The notes: a model not told the origin generated them from the letters alone. 64,000 bases of DNA from Anoplopoma fimbria (GCF_027596085.1 NC_072457.1:1045997-1109996), one strand, 5' to 3'; shown: positions 11,364 to 23,336, numbered from the stretch's first letter. Program-made: numbers and translations.

Positions 11364-11435
11364 AGGGGGCACCCAGAGTTGAACTGGGGACCTCTTGATC
11401 TGCAGTCAAATGCTCTACCACTGAGCTATACCCCC
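11364..11435 (-). tRNA. trnac-gca: tRNA-Cys(GCA), array copy 28
   Basis: Intact. Long upstream, short downstream. Confidence 0.97.
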
Positions 11436-11796
11436 TCTCATTTATCTTCTGCTTTCTGGCGGCGAGTATGTCGGTACCCATGAGATATACACCTTCCATT
11501 AAAATTAGCATCCACACGAGAGGCAAAGTTCATAATAAACTAAGTTGTACAATTGGTTGATGGCATTGGCTATCTGGACTTTTGAGTATTAAACTTTTTC
11601 AGCCACTTGAGACCTTAAAGGTGGTAAAAGTTGCTTATCTTCACGTACAACCGCTGGAATTCATGTAATGGTGCAATCATTCACTGATCAACATGTTTAG
11701 GGCACCATAGGTAAAATAAGGTGAGATGACATTTAGAAGGTTCGGAATCAACCACTTCTATAAAGAGTAGATTCTCTTGGTTGCCAACATCTGTAA

Positions 11797-11868
11797 AGGG
11801 GGCACCCAGAGTTGAACTGGGGACCTCTTGATCTGCAGTCAAATGCTCTACCACTGAGCTATACCCCC
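11797..11868 (-). tRNA. trnac-gca: tRNA-Cys(GCA), array copy 29
   Basis: Intact. Long spacers on both sides. The trailer lacks the TTTTCCTGGTT block (replaced by AGGTAAAATAAGG), a deletion shared with copies 43, 83 and 95 (433-434-bp spacing). Confidence 0.97.
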
Positions 11869-12238
11869 TCTCATTTATCTTCTGCTTTCTGGCGGCGAGT
11901 ATGTCGGTACCCATGAGATATACACCTTCCATTAAAATTAGCATCCTGCACGAGAGGCAAAGTTCATAATACACTAAGTTGTGCAACTGGTTGATGGCAT
12001 TGGCTATCTGGACTTTTGAGTATTAAACTATTGCAGCCACTTGAGATCTGAAAGATGGTAAAAGTTGCTTATCTTCACGTACAACAGCTGGAATTCATGT
12101 AATGGTGCAATCATTCACTGATCAGCATGTTTATGGCACAACAGTTTTCCTGGTTGAATAAGGTGAGATGACATTTAGAAGGTTCGGAATCAACCACTTC
12201 TATAAAGAGTAGATTCTCTTGGTTGCCAACATCTGTAA

Positions 12239-12310
12239 AGGGGGCACCCAGAGTTGAACTGGGGACCTCTTGATCTGCAGTCAAATGCTCTACCACTGAG
12301 CTATACCCCC
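12239..12310 (-). tRNA. trnac-gca: tRNA-Cys(GCA), array copy 30
   Basis: Intact. Short upstream, long downstream. Confidence 0.97.
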
Positions 12311-12649
12311 TCTCATGTATCTTCTGCTTTCTGCCGGCGAGTCTGTCGGACCATAGATGTGTTGCCCTGCTGGAGGCAGTCCGCAATAGTGGTAGGATGT
12401 GATGGTGATGGTATGGACCGCTATTTAGCTTGGGTGAAACTATTGCAGCCGCTTGAGACCTGAAAGGTGGTAAAAGTTGCTTATCTTCACGTACAACCAC
12501 TGGAATTCATGTAATGGTGCAGTTACTAACTATTCAGCATGTTTATGGCACAACAGTTTTCCTGGTTGAATAAGGTGAGATGACATTTAGAAGGTTTGAA
12601 TCAACCACTTCTATAAAGAGTAGATTCTCTTGGTTGCCAACATCTGTAA

Positions 12650-12721
12650 AGGGGGCACCCAGAGTTGAACTGGGGACCTCTTGATCTGCAGTCAAATGCT
12701 CTACCACTGAGCTATACCCCC
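12650..12721 (-). tRNA. trnac-gca: tRNA-Cys(GCA), array copy 31
   Basis: Intact. Short spacers on both sides. One base is missing from the trailer hairpin loop (GGTTTGAATC). Confidence 0.97.
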
Positions 12722-13061
12722 TCTCTTTTAACTTGTGCTTTCTGCCGGCGAGTCTGTCGGACCATAGATGTGTTGCCCTGCTGGAGGCAGTCCGCAATAG
12801 TGGTAGGATGTGATGGTGATGGTATGGACCGCTATTTAGCTTGGGTGAAACTATTGCAGCCGCTTAAGACCTGAAAGGTGGTAAAAGTTGCTTATCTTCA
12901 CGTACAACCGCTGGAATTCATGTAATGGTGCAGTTACTAAATATTCAGCATGTTTATGGCACAACAGTTTTCCTGGTTGAATAAGGTGAGACGACATTTA
13001 GAAGGTTCGGAATCAACCACTTCTATAAAGAGTAGATTCTCTTGGTTGCCAACATCTGTAA

Positions 13062-13133
13062 AGGGGGCACCCAGAGTTGAACTGGGGACCTCTTGATCTG
13101 CAGTCAAATGCTCTACCACTGAGCTATACCCCC
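13062..13133 (-). tRNA. trnac-gca: tRNA-Cys(GCA), array copy 32
   Basis: Intact. Long upstream, short downstream. Confidence 0.97.
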
Positions 13134-13502
13134 TCTCATTTATCTTCTGCTTTCTGGCGGCGAGTATGTCGGTACCCATGAGATATACACCTTCCATTAA
13201 AATTAGCATCCACACGAGAGGCAAAGTTCATAATAAACTAAGTTGTACAATTGGTTGATGGCATTGGCTATCTGGACTTTTGAGTATTAAACTTTTTCAG
13301 CCACTTGAGACCTTAAAGGTGGTAAAAGTTGCTTATACTTACGTACTGCAGCTGGAAGTCATGTAATGGTGCAATCATTCACTGATCAGCATGTTTAGGG
13401 CACCATAGTTTTCCTGGTTGAATAAGGTGAGATGACATTTAGAAGGTTCGGAATCAACCACTTCTATAAAGAGTAGATTCTCTTGGTTGCCAACATCTGT
13501 AA

Positions 13503-13574
13503 AGGGGGCACCCAGAGTTGAACTGGGGACCTCTTGATCTGCAGTCAAATGCTCTACCACTGAGCTATACCCCC
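13503..13574 (-). tRNA. trnac-gca: tRNA-Cys(GCA), array copy 33
   Basis: Intact. Long spacers on both sides. Confidence 0.97.
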
Positions 13575-13941
13575 TCTCATTTATCTTCTGCTTTCTGGCG
13601 GCGAGTATGTCGGTACCCATGAGATATACACCTTCCATTAAAATTAGCATCCACACGAGAGGCAAAGTTCATAATAAACTAAGTTGTGAATGGTTGATGG
13701 CATTGGCTATCTGGACTTTTGAGTATTAAACTATTGCAGCCACTTGAGACCTGAAAGGTGGTAAAAGTTGCTTATCTTCATGTACAACAGCTGGAAGTCA
13801 TGTAATGGTGCAATCATTCACTGATCAGCATGTTTTGGGCACCATAGTTTTCCTGGTTGAATAAGGTGAGATGACATTTAGAAGGTTCGGAATCAACCAC
13901 TTCTATAAAGAGTAGATTCTCTTGGTTGCCAACATCTGTAA

Positions 13942-14013
13942 AGGGGGCACCCAGAGTTGAACTGGGGACCTCTTGATCTGCAGTCAAATGCTCTACCACT
14001 GAGCTATACCCCC
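13942..14013 (-). tRNA. trnac-gca: tRNA-Cys(GCA), array copy 34
   Basis: Intact. Short upstream, long downstream (439-bp spacing). Confidence 0.97.
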
Positions 14014-14353
14014 TCTCATGTATCTTCTGCTTTCTGCCGGCGAGTCTGTCGGACCATAGATGTGTTGCCCTGCTGGAGGCAGTCCGCAATAGTGGTAGGA
14101 TGTGATGGTGATGGTATGGACCGCTATTTAGCTTGGGTGAAACTATTGCAGCCGCTTGAGACCTGAAAGGTGGTAAAAGTTGCTTATCTTCACGTACAAC
14201 AGCTGGAATTCATGTAATGGTGCAGTTACTAACTTTTCAGCATGTTTATGGCACAACAGTTTTCCTGGTTGAATAAGGTGAGATGACATTTAGAAGGTTT
14301 GGAATCAACCACTTCTATAAAGAGTAGATTCTCTTGGTTGCCAACATCTGTAA

Positions 14354-14424
14354 AGGGGGCACCCAGAGTTGAACTGGGGACCTCTTGATCTGCAGTCAAA
14401 TGCTCTACCACTGAGCTATACCCC
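14354..14424 (-). tRNA. trnac-gca: tRNA-Cys(GCA), array copy 35, G1 lost
   Basis: Four opening Gs. Short spacers on both sides. GGTTTGG trailer without T5. Confidence 0.85.
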
Positions 14425-14729
14425 TCTCTTTTAACTTGTGCTTTCTGCCGGCGAGTCTGTCGGACCATAGATGTGTTGCCCTGCTGGAGGCAGTCCGCAA
14501 TAGTGGTAGGATGTGATGGTGATGGTATGGACCGCTATTTAGCTTGGGTGAAACTATTGCAGCCGCTTGAGACCTGAAAGGTGGTAAAAGTTGCTTATCT
14601 TCACGTACAACCGCTGGAATTCATGTAATGGTGCAGTTACTAAATATTCAGCATGTTTATGGCACAACAGTTTTCCTGGTTGAATAAGGTGAGATGACAT
14701 TTAGAAGGTTTGGAATCAACCACTTCTAT

Positions 14730-14734
14730 AAAAA
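14730..14734 (-). terminator. Candidate Pol III terminator TTTTT of copy 36
   Basis: T5 at the standard position past the gene. Confidence 0.6.
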
Positions 14735-14764
14735 GTAGATTCTCTTGGTTGCCAACATCTGTAA

Positions 14765-14836
14765 AGGGGGCACCCAGAGTTGAACTGGGGACCTCTTGAT
14801 CTGCAGTCAAATGCTCTACCACTGAGCTATACCCCC
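14765..14836 (-). tRNA. trnac-gca: tRNA-Cys(GCA), array copy 36
   Basis: Intact. Long upstream (GGTGGCGAG variant), short downstream. T5 in the trailer. Confidence 0.97.
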
Positions 14837-15206
14837 TCTCATTTATCTTCTGCTTTCTGGTGGCGAGTATGTCGGTACCCATGAGATATACACCTTCCAT
14901 TAAAATTAGCATCCACACGAGAGGCAAAGTTCATAATACACTAAGTTGTGCAACTGGTTGATGGCATTGGCTATCTGGACTTTTGAGTATTAAACTATTG
15001 CAGCCACTTGAGATCTGAAAGATGGTAAAAGTTGCTTATCTTCACGTACAACAGCTGGAAGTCATGTAATGGTGCAATCATTCACTGATCAGCATGTTTA
15101 TGGCACCATAGTTTTTCCTGGTTGAATAAGGTGAGATGACATTTAGAAGGTTCGGAATCAACCACTTCTATAAAGAGTAGATTCTCTTGGTTGCCAACAT
15201 CTGTAA

Positions 15207-15278
15207 AGGGGGCACCCAGAGTTGAACTGGGGACCTCTTGATCTGCAGTCAAATGCTCTACCACTGAGCTATACCCCC
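15207..15278 (-). tRNA. trnac-gca: tRNA-Cys(GCA), array copy 37
   Basis: Intact. Short upstream (TTATGTATC leader variant), long downstream. Confidence 0.97.
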
Positions 15279-15618
15279 TCTTATGTATCTTCTGCTTTCT
15301 GCCGGCGAGTCTGTCGGACCATAGATGTGTTGCCCTGCTGGAGGCAGTCCGCAATAGTGGTAGGATGTGATGGTGATGGTATGGACCGCCATTTAGCTTG
15401 GGTGAAACTATTGCAGCCGCTTGAGACCTGAAAGGTGGTAAAAGTTGCTTATCTTCACGTACAACCGCTGGAATTCATGTAATGGTGCAGTTACTAAATA
15501 TTCAGCATGTTTATGGCACAACAGTTTTCCTGGTTGAATAAGGTGAGATGACATTTAGAAGGTTTGGAATCAACCACTTCTATAAAGAGTAGATTCTCTT
15601 GGTTGCCAACATCTGTAA

Positions 15619-15690
15619 AGGGGGCACCCAGAGTTGAACTGGGGACCTCTTGATCTGCAGTCAAATGCTCTACCACTGAGCTATACCCCC
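15619..15690 (-). tRNA. trnac-gca: tRNA-Cys(GCA), array copy 38
   Basis: Intact. Short spacers on both sides. GGTTTGG trailer without T5. Confidence 0.97.
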
Positions 15691-15994
15691 TCTCATTATC
15701 TTCTGCTTTCTGCCGGCGAGTCTGTCGGACCATAGATGTGTTGCCCTGCTGGAGGCAGTCCGCAATAGTGGTAGGATGTGATGGTGATGGTATGGACCGC
15801 TATTTAGCTTGGGTGAAACTATTGCAGCCGCTTGAGACCTGAAAGGTGGTAAAAGTTGCTTATCTTCACGTACAACCGCTGGAATTCATGTAATGGTGCA
15901 GTTACTAAATATTCAGCATGTTTATGGCACAACAGTTTTCCTGGTTGAATAAGGTGAGATGACATTTAGAAGGTTTGGAATCAACCACTTCTAT

Positions 15995-15999
15995 AAAAA
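15995..15999 (-). terminator. Candidate Pol III terminator TTTTT downstream of copy 39
   Basis: T5 at the standard position, although the gene it follows is damaged. Confidence 0.5.
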
Positions 16000-16029
16000 G
16001 TAGATTCTCTTGGTTGCCAACATCTGTAA

Positions 16030-16098
16030 AGGGGGCACCCAGAGTTGAACTGGGGACCTCTTGATCTGCAGTCAAATGCTCTACCACTGAGCTATACC
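16030..16098 (-). pseudogene. trnac-gca: Damaged tRNA-Cys copy 39, 3-nt acceptor deletion
   Basis: Only two of the five opening Gs remain. The 5' strand becomes AGAGGTA, leaving mismatches opposite C70 and C72. Anticodon and T arms are unchanged. Probably not processed or charged normally. Long upstream, short downstream. Confidence 0.75.
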
Positions 16099-16467
16099 TC
16101 TCATTTATCTTCTGCTTTCTGGCGGCGAGTATGTCGGTACCCATGAGATATACACCTTCCATTAAAATTAGCATCCACACGAGAGGCAAAGTTCATAATA
16201 AACTAAGTTGTACAATTGGTTGATGGCATTGGCTATCTGGACTTTTGAGTATTAAACTTTTTCAGCCACTTGAGACCTTAAAGGTGGTAAAAGGTGCTTA
16301 TCTTCACGTACAACAGCTGGAAGTCATGTAATGGTGCAATCATTCACTGATCAGCATGTTTAGGGCACCATAGTTTTCCTGGTTGAATAAGGTGAGATGA
16401 CATTTAGAAGGTTCGGAATCAACCACTTCTATAAAGAGTAGATTCTCTTGGTTGCCAACATCTGTAA

Positions 16468-16539
16468 AGGGGGCACCCAGATTTGAACTGGGGACCTCTT
16501 GATCTGCAGTCAAATGCTCTACCACTGAGCTATACCCCC
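16468..16539 (-). tRNA. trnac-gca: tRNA-Cys(GCA), array copy 40, A59 variant
   Basis: Intact. The T loop is TTCAAAT instead of TTCAACT, shared with copies 48 and 67. Long spacers on both sides. Confidence 0.97.
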
Positions 16540-16908
16540 TCTCATTTATCTTCTGCTTTCTGGCGGCGAGTATGTCGGTACCCATGAGATATACACCTTC
16601 CATTAAAATTAGCATCCACACGAGAGGCAAAGTTCATAATAAACTAAGTTGTACAATTGGTTGATGGCATTGGCTATCTGGACTTTTGAGTATAAAACTA
16701 TTGCAGCCACTTGAGACCTGAAAGGTGGTAAAAGTTGCTTATCTTCACGTACAACAGCTGGAAGTCATGTAATGGTGCAATCATTCACTGATCAGCATGT
16801 TTATGGCACCATAGTTTTCCTGGTTGAATAAGGTGAGATGACATTTAGAAGGTTTGGAATCAACCACTTCTATAAAGAGTAGATTCTCTTGGTTGCCAAC
16901 ATCTGTAA

Positions 16909-16980
16909 AGGGGGCACCCAGAGTTGAACTGGGGACCTCTTGATCTGCAGTCAAATGCTCTACCACTGAGCTATACCCCC
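16909..16980 (-). tRNA. trnac-gca: tRNA-Cys(GCA), array copy 41
   Basis: Intact. Short upstream, long downstream. GGTTTGG trailer without T5. Confidence 0.97.
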
Positions 16981-17285
16981 TCTCATGTATCTTCTGCTTT
17001 CTGCCGGCGAGTCTGTCGGACCATAGATGTGTTGCCCTGCTGGAGGCAGTCCGCAATAGTGGTAGGATGTGATGGTGATGGTATGGACCGCCATTTAGCT
17101 TGGGTGAAACTATTGCAGCCGCTTGAGACCTGAAAGGTGGTAAAAGTTGCTTATCTTCACGTACAACCGCTGGAATTCATGTAATGGTGCAGTTACTAAC
17201 TTTTCAGCATGTTTATGGCACAACAGTTTTCCTGGTTGAATAAGGTGAGATGACATTTAGAAGGTTTGGAATCAACCACTTCTAT

Positions 17286-17290
17286 AAAAA
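17286..17290 (-). terminator. Candidate Pol III terminator TTTTT of copy 42
   Basis: T5 at the standard position past the gene. Confidence 0.6.
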
Positions 17291-17320
17291 GTAGATTCTC
17301 TTGGTTGCCAACATCTGTAA

Positions 17321-17392
17321 AGGGGGCACCCAGAGTTGAACTGGGGACCTCTTGATCTGCAGTCAAATGCTCTACCACTGAGCTATACCCCC
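17321..17392 (-). tRNA. trnac-gca: tRNA-Cys(GCA), array copy 42
   Basis: Intact. Long upstream, short downstream. T5 in the trailer. Confidence 0.97.
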
Positions 17393-17753
17393 TCTCATTT
17401 ATCTTCTGCTTTCTGGCGGCGAGTATGTCGGTACCCATGAGATATACACCTTCCATTAAAATTAGCATCCGCACGAGAGGCAAAGTTCATAATGAACTAA
17501 GTTGTACAATTGGTTGATGGCATTGGCTATCTGGACTTTTGAGTATTAAACTTTTTCAGCCACTTGAGACCTTAAAGGTGGTAAAAGTTGCTTATACTTA
17601 CGTACTGCAGCTGGAAGTCATGTAATGGTGCAATCATTCACTGATCAACATGTTTAGGGCACCATAGGTAGAATAAGGTGAGATGACATTTAGAAGGTTC
17701 GGAATCAACCACTTCTATAAAGAGTAGATTCTCTTGGTTGCCAACATCTGTAA

Positions 17754-17825
17754 AGGGGGCACCCAGAGTTGAACTGGGGACCTCTTGATCTGCAGTCAAA
17801 TGCTCTACCACTGAGCTATACCCCC
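17754..17825 (-). tRNA. trnac-gca: tRNA-Cys(GCA), array copy 43
   Basis: Intact. The long spacer upstream begins with the short-type CCGGCGAG, a small conversion patch. Trailer block deletion as in copy 29. Confidence 0.97.
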
Positions 17826-18194
17826 TCTCATTTATCTTCTGCTTTCTGCCGGCGAGTATGTCGGTACCCATGAGATATACACCTTCCATTAAAATTAGCA
17901 TCCGCACGAGAGGCAAAGTTCATAATACACTACGTTGTGCAACTGGTTGATGGCATTGGCTATCTGGACTTTTGAGTATTAAACTATTGCAGCCACTTGA
18001 GATCTGAAAGATGGTAAAAGTTGCTTATCTTCACGTACAACAGCTGGAAGTCATGTAATGGTGCAATCATTCACTGATCAGCATGTTTTGGGCACCATAG
18101 TTTTCCTGGTTGAATAAGGTGAGATGACATTTAGAAGGTTCGGAATCAACCACTTCTATAAAGAGTAGATTCTCTTGGTTGCCAACATCTGTAA

Positions 18195-18266
18195 AGGGGG
18201 CACCCAGAGTTGAACTGGGGACCTCTTGATCTGCAGTCAAATGCTCTACCACTGAGCTATACCCCC
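18195..18266 (-). tRNA. trnac-gca: tRNA-Cys(GCA), array copy 44
   Basis: Intact. Short upstream, long downstream. Confidence 0.97.
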
Positions 18267-18605
18267 TCTCTTTATCTTCTGCTTTCTGCCGGCGAGTCTG
18301 TCGGACCATAGATGTGTTGCCCTGCTGGAGGCAGTCCGCAATAGTGGTAGGATGTGATGGTGATGGTATGGACCGCTATTTAGCTTGGGTGAAACTATTG
18401 CAGCCGCTTGAGACCTGAAAGGTGGTAAAAGTTGCTTATCTTCACGTACAACCGCTGGAATTCATGTAATGGTGCAGTTACTAAATATTCAGCATGTTTA
18501 TGGCACAACAGTTTTCCTGGTTGAATAAGGTGAGATGACATTTAGAAGGTTCGGAATCAACCACTTCTATAAAGAGTAGATTCTCTTGGTTGCCAACATC
18601 TGTAA

Positions 18606-18677
18606 AGGGGGCACCCAGAGTTGAACTGGGGACCTCTTGATCTGCAGTCAAATGCTCTACCACTGAGCTATACCCCC
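18606..18677 (-). tRNA. trnac-gca: tRNA-Cys(GCA), array copy 45
   Basis: Intact. The leader lies in a chimeric spacer (18678-19023). Short downstream. Confidence 0.97.
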
Positions 18678-19023
18678 TCTCATTTATCTTCTGCTTTCTG
18701 CCGGTCGGTACCCATGTCGGACCATTAAATGTTAGCCCTGCTGGAGGCAAAGTCCATAATACTAGGATGTTGATGGTGATGGTATTGGCTATCTGGACTT
18801 TTGAGTATGAAACTATTGCAGCCACTTGAGACCTGAAAGGTGGTAAAAGTTGCTTATCTTCACGTACAACAGCTGGAATTCATGTAATGGTGCAATCATT
18901 CACTGATCAGCATGTTTATGGCACCACAGTTTTCCTGGTTGAATAAGGTGAGATGACATTTAGAAGGTTCGGAATCAACCACTTCTATAAAGAGTAGATT
19001 CTCTTGGTTGCCAACATCTGTAA
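18678..19023. repeat. Chimeric spacer, long/short mosaic
   Basis: Rearranged start (CCGGTCGGTACCCATG), then CCATTAAATGTTAGCCCTG joins long-type CCATTAAA to short-type GCCCTGCTGG, then long-type GGCTATCTGGAC. Spacing 418 bp. Confidence 0.8.
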
Positions 19024-19095
19024 AGGGGGCACCCAGAGTTGAACTGGGGACCTCTTGATCTGCAGTCAAATGCTCTACCACTGAGCTATACCCCC
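19024..19095 (-). tRNA. trnac-gca: tRNA-Cys(GCA), array copy 46
   Basis: Intact. Short upstream, chimeric downstream. Confidence 0.97.
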
Positions 19096-19434
19096 TCTCT
19101 TTTAACTTGTGCTTTCTGCCGGCGAGTCTGTCGGACCATAGATGTGTTGCCCTGCTGGAGGCAGTCCGCAATAGTGGTAGGATGTGATGGTGATGGTATG
19201 GACCGCCATTTAGCTTGGGTGAAACTATTGCAGCCGCTTGAGACCTGAAAGGTGGTAAAAGTTGCTTATCTTCACGTACAACCGCTGGAATTCATGTAAT
19301 GGTGCAGTTACTAAATTTCAGCATGTTTATGGCACAACAGTTTTCCTGGTTGAATAAGGTGAGATGACATTTAGAAGGTTCGGAATCAACCACTTCTATA
19401 AAGAGTAGATTCTCTTGGTTGCCAACATCTGTAA

Positions 19435-19506
19435 AGGGGGCACCCAGAGTTGAACTGGGGACCTCTTGATCTGCAGTCAAATGCTCTACCACTGAGCTAT
19501 ACCCCC
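19435..19506 (-). tRNA. trnac-gca: tRNA-Cys(GCA), array copy 47
   Basis: Intact. Long upstream, short downstream. Confidence 0.97.
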
Positions 19507-19874
19507 TCTCATTATCTTCTGCTTTCTGGCGGCGAGTATGTCGGTACCCATGAGATATACACCTTCCATTAAAATTAGCATCCACACGAGAGGCAAAGTT
19601 CATAATACACTAAGTTGTGCAACTGGTTGATGGCATTGGCTATCTGGACTTTTGAGTATTAAACTATTGCAGCCACTTGAGATCTGAAAGATGGTAAAAG
19701 TTGCTTATCTTCACGTACAACAGCTGGAAGTCATGTAATGGTGCAATCATTCACTGATCAGCATGTTTTGGGCACCATAGTTTTCCTGGTTGAATAAGGT
19801 GAGATGACATTTAGAAGGTTCGGAATCAACCACTTCTATAAAGAGTAGATTCTCTTGTTTGCCAACATCTGTAA

Positions 19875-19946
19875 AGGGGGCACCCAGATTTGAACTGGGG
19901 ACCTCTTGATCTGCAGTCAAATGCTCTACCACTGAGCTATACCCCC
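19875..19946 (-). tRNA. trnac-gca: tRNA-Cys(GCA), array copy 48, A59 variant
   Basis: Intact, T loop TTCAAAT. Short upstream, long downstream. The trailer has the CTTGTTTGCC variant. Confidence 0.97.
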
Positions 19947-20287
19947 TCTCTTTTAACTTGTGCTTTCTGCCGGCGAGTCTGTCGGACCATAGATGTGTTG
20001 CCCTGCTGGAGGCAGTCCGCAATCGTGGTAGGATGTGATGGTGATGGTATGGACCGCCATTTAGCTTGGGTGAAACTATTGCAGCCGCTTGAGACCTGAA
20101 AGGTGGTAAAAGTTGCTTATCTTCAAGTACAACCACTGGAATTCATGTAATGGTGCAGTTACTAAATATTCAGCATGTTTATGGCACAACAGTTTTCCTG
20201 GTTGAATAAGGTGAGATGACATTTAGAAGGTTTTGGAATCAACCACTTCTATAAAGAGTAGATTCTCTTGGTTGCCAACATCTGTAA

Positions 20288-20358
20288 AGGGGGCACCCAG
20301 AGTTGAACTGGGGACCTCTTGATCTGCAGTCAAATGCTCTACCACTGAGCTATACCCC
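20288..20358 (-). tRNA. trnac-gca: tRNA-Cys(GCA), array copy 49, G1 lost
   Basis: Four opening Gs. Chimeric upstream, short downstream. One extra T in the trailer hairpin (GGTTTTGG). Confidence 0.85.
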
Positions 20359-20710
20359 TCTCATTTAACTTGTGCTTTCTGCCGGCGAGTCTGTCGGACC
20401 ATAGATGTGTTGCCCTGCTGGAGGCAGTCCCTTCCATTAAAATTAGTGGTAGGATGTGATGGTGATGGTATGGACCGGCTATTTAGGACTTGGGTGAAAC
20501 TATTGCAGCCACTTGAGATCTGAAAGATGGTAAAAGTTGCTTATCTTCACGTACAACAGCTGGAAGTCATGTAATGGTGCAATCATTCACTGATCAGCAT
20601 GTTTATGGCACCATAGTTTTCCTGGTTGAATAAGGTGAGATGACATTTAGAAGGTTCGGAATCAACCACTTCTATAAAGAGTAGATTCTCTTGGTTGCCA
20701 ACATCTGTAA
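20359..20710. repeat. Chimeric spacer, short/long/short
   Basis: Short-type up to GGAGGCAGTCC, then a long-type patch CTTCCATTAAAATTAG, then short-type TGGTAGGATGTG, then long-type CACTTGAGATCTG. Spacing 423 bp. At least two switch points are visible. Confidence 0.85.
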
Positions 20711-20781
20711 AGGGGGCACCCAGAGTTGAACTGGGGACCTCTTGATCTGCAGTCAAATGCTCTACCACTGAGCTATACCCC
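20711..20781 (-). tRNA. trnac-gca: tRNA-Cys(GCA), array copy 50, G1 lost
   Basis: Four opening Gs. The upstream spacer is short-type but ends with the long-type CACTTGAGATCTG. Chimeric downstream. Confidence 0.85.
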
Positions 20782-21121
20782 TCTCTTTTAACTTGTGCTT
20801 TCTGCCGGCGAGTCTGTCGGACCATAGATGTGTTGCCCTGCTGGAGGCAGTCCGCAATAGTGGTAGGATGTGATGGTGATGGTATGGACCGCCATTTAGC
20901 TTGGGTGAAACTATTGCAGCCACTTGAGATCTGAAAGATGGTAAAAGTTGCTTATCTTCACGTACAACCGCTGGAATTCATGTAATGGTGCAGTTACTAA
21001 CTTTTCAGCATGTTTATGGCACAACAGTTTTCCTGGTTGAATAAGGTGAGATGACATTTAGAAGGTTCGGAATCAACCACTTCTATAAAGAGTAGATTCT
21101 CTTGTTTGCCAACATCTGTAA

Positions 21122-21193
21122 AGGGGGCACCCAGAGTTGAACTGGGGACCTCTTGATCTGCAGTCAAATGCTCTACCACTGAGCTATACCCCC
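21122..21193 (-). tRNA. trnac-gca: tRNA-Cys(GCA), array copy 51
   Basis: Intact. Long upstream, short downstream. CTTGTTTGCC trailer. Confidence 0.97.
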
Positions 21194-21562
21194 TCTCATT
21201 TATCTTCTGCTTTCTGGCGGCGAGTATGTCGGTACCCATGAGATATACACCTTCCATTAAAATTAGCATCCACACGAGAGGCAAAGTTCATAATACACTA
21301 AGTTGTGCAACTGGTTGATGGCATTGGCTATCTGGACTTTTGAGTATTAAACTATTGCAGCCACTTGAGATCTGAAAGATGGTAAAAGTTGCTTATCTTC
21401 ACGTACAACAGCTGGAAGTCATGTAATGGTGCAATCATTCACTGATCAGCATGTTTATGGCACCATAGTTTTCCTGGTTGAATAAGGTGAGATGACATTT
21501 AGAAGGTTCGGAATCAACCACTTCTATAAAGAGTAGATTCTCTTGGTTGCCAACATCTGTAA

Positions 21563-21633
21563 AGGGGGCACCCAGAGTTGAACTGGGGACCTCTTGATCT
21601 GCAGTCAAATGCTCTACCACTGAGCTATACCCC
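21563..21633 (-). tRNA. trnac-gca: tRNA-Cys(GCA), array copy 52, G1 lost
   Basis: Four opening Gs. Short upstream, long downstream. Confidence 0.85.
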
Positions 21634-21972
21634 TCTCTTTTAACTTGTGCTTTCTGCCGGCGAGTCTGTCGGACCATAGATGTGTTCCCTGCTGGAGGCA
21701 GTCCGCAATAGTGGTAGGATGTGATGGTGATGGTATGGACCGCCATTTAGCTTGGGTGAAACTATTGCAGCCGCTTGAGACCTGAAAGGTGGTAAAAGTT
21801 GCTTATCTTCACGTACAACAGCTGGAATTCATGTAATGGTGCAGTTACTAACTTTTCAGCATGTTTATGGCACAACAGTTTTCCTGGTTGAATAAGGTGA
21901 GATGACATTTAGAAGGTTCGGAATCAACCACTTCTATAAAGAGTAGATTCTCTTGGTTGCCAACATCTGTAA

Positions 21973-22043
21973 AGGGGGCACCCAGAGTTGAACTGGGGAC
22001 CTCTTGATCTGCAGTCAAATGCTCTACCACTGAGCTATACCCC
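21973..22043 (-). tRNA. trnac-gca: tRNA-Cys(GCA), array copy 53, G1 lost
   Basis: Four opening Gs. Chimeric upstream, short downstream. Copies 49, 50, 52 and 53 form a local cluster of G1 loss. Confidence 0.85.
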
Positions 22044-22411
22044 TCTCTTTTAACTTGTGCTTTCTGCCGGCGAGTATGTCGGTACCATGAGATATACACC
22101 TTCCATTAAAATTAGCATCCACACGAGAGGCAAAGTTCATAATAGTGGTAGGATGTGCAACTGGTTGATGGCATTGGCTATCTGGACTTTTGGTATTAAA
22201 CTATTGCAGCCACTTGAGATCTGAAAGATGGTAAAAGTTGCTTATCTTCACGTACAACAGCTGGAAGTCATGTAATGGTGCAATCATTCACTGATCAGCA
22301 TGTTTAGGGCACCATAGTTTTCCTGGTTGAATAAGGTGAGATGACATTTAGAAGGTTCGGAATCAACCACTTCTATAAAGAGTAGATTCTCTTGGTTGCC
22401 AACATCTGTAA
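22044..22411. repeat. Chimeric spacer, mostly long-type
   Basis: Short-type leader (TTTTAACTTGTGC, CCGGCGAG), long-type body, and a short-type patch AGTGGTAGGATG before CAACTGGTTGATGG. Spacing 439 bp. Confidence 0.8.
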
Positions 22412-22483
22412 AGGGGGCACCCAGAGTTGAACTGGGGACCTCTTGATCTGCAGTCAAATGCTCTACCACTGAGCTATACCCCC
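22412..22483 (-). tRNA. trnac-gca: tRNA-Cys(GCA), array copy 54
   Basis: Intact. Short upstream, chimeric downstream. Confidence 0.97.
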
Positions 22484-22823
22484 TCTCTTTTAACTTGTGC
22501 TTTCTGCCGGCGAGTCTGTCGGACCATAGATGTGTTGCCCTGCTGGAGGCAGTCCGCAATAGTGGTAGGATGTGATGGTGATGGTATGGACCGCCATTTA
22601 GCTTGGGTGAAACTATTGCAGCCGCTTGAGACCTGAAAGGTGGTAAAAGTTGCTTATCTTCACGTACAACCGCTGGAATTCATGTAATGGTGCAGTTACT
22701 AACTTTTCAGCATGTTTATGGCACAACAGTTTTCCTGGTTGAATAAGGTGAGATGACATTTAGAAGGTTCGGAATCAACCACTTCTATAAAGAGTAGATT
22801 CTCTTGGTTGCCAACATCTGTAA

Positions 22824-22895
22824 AGGGGGCACCCAGAGTTGAACTGGGGACCTCTTGATCTGCAGTCAAATGCTCTACCACTGAGCTATACCCCC
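22824..22895 (-). tRNA. trnac-gca: tRNA-Cys(GCA), array copy 55
   Basis: Intact. Long upstream, short downstream. Confidence 0.97.
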
Positions 22896-23264
22896 TCTCA
22901 TTTATCTTCTGCTTTCTGGCGGCGAGTATGTCGGTACCCATGAGATATACACCTTCCATTAAAATTAGCATCCGCACGAGAGGCAAAGTTCATAATACAC
23001 TACGTTGTGCAACTGGTTGATGGCATTGGCTATCTGGACTTTTGAGTATTAAACTATTGCAGCCACTTGAGATCTGAAAGATGGTAAAAGTTGCTTATCT
23101 TCATGTACAACAGCTGGAAGTCATGTAATGGTGCAATCATTCACTGATCAGCATGTTTTGGGCACCATAGTTTTCCTGGTTGAATAAGGTGAGATGACAT
23201 TTAGAAGGTTCGGAATCAACCACTTCTATAAAGAGTAGATTCTCTTGGTTGCCAACATCTGTAA

Positions 23265-23336
23265 AGGGGGCACCCAGAGTTGAACTGGGGACCTCTTGAT
23301 CTGCAGTCAAATGCTCTACCACTGAGCTATACCCCC
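23265..23336 (-). tRNA. trnac-gca: tRNA-Cys(GCA), array copy 56
   Basis: Intact. Short upstream, long downstream. Confidence 0.97.
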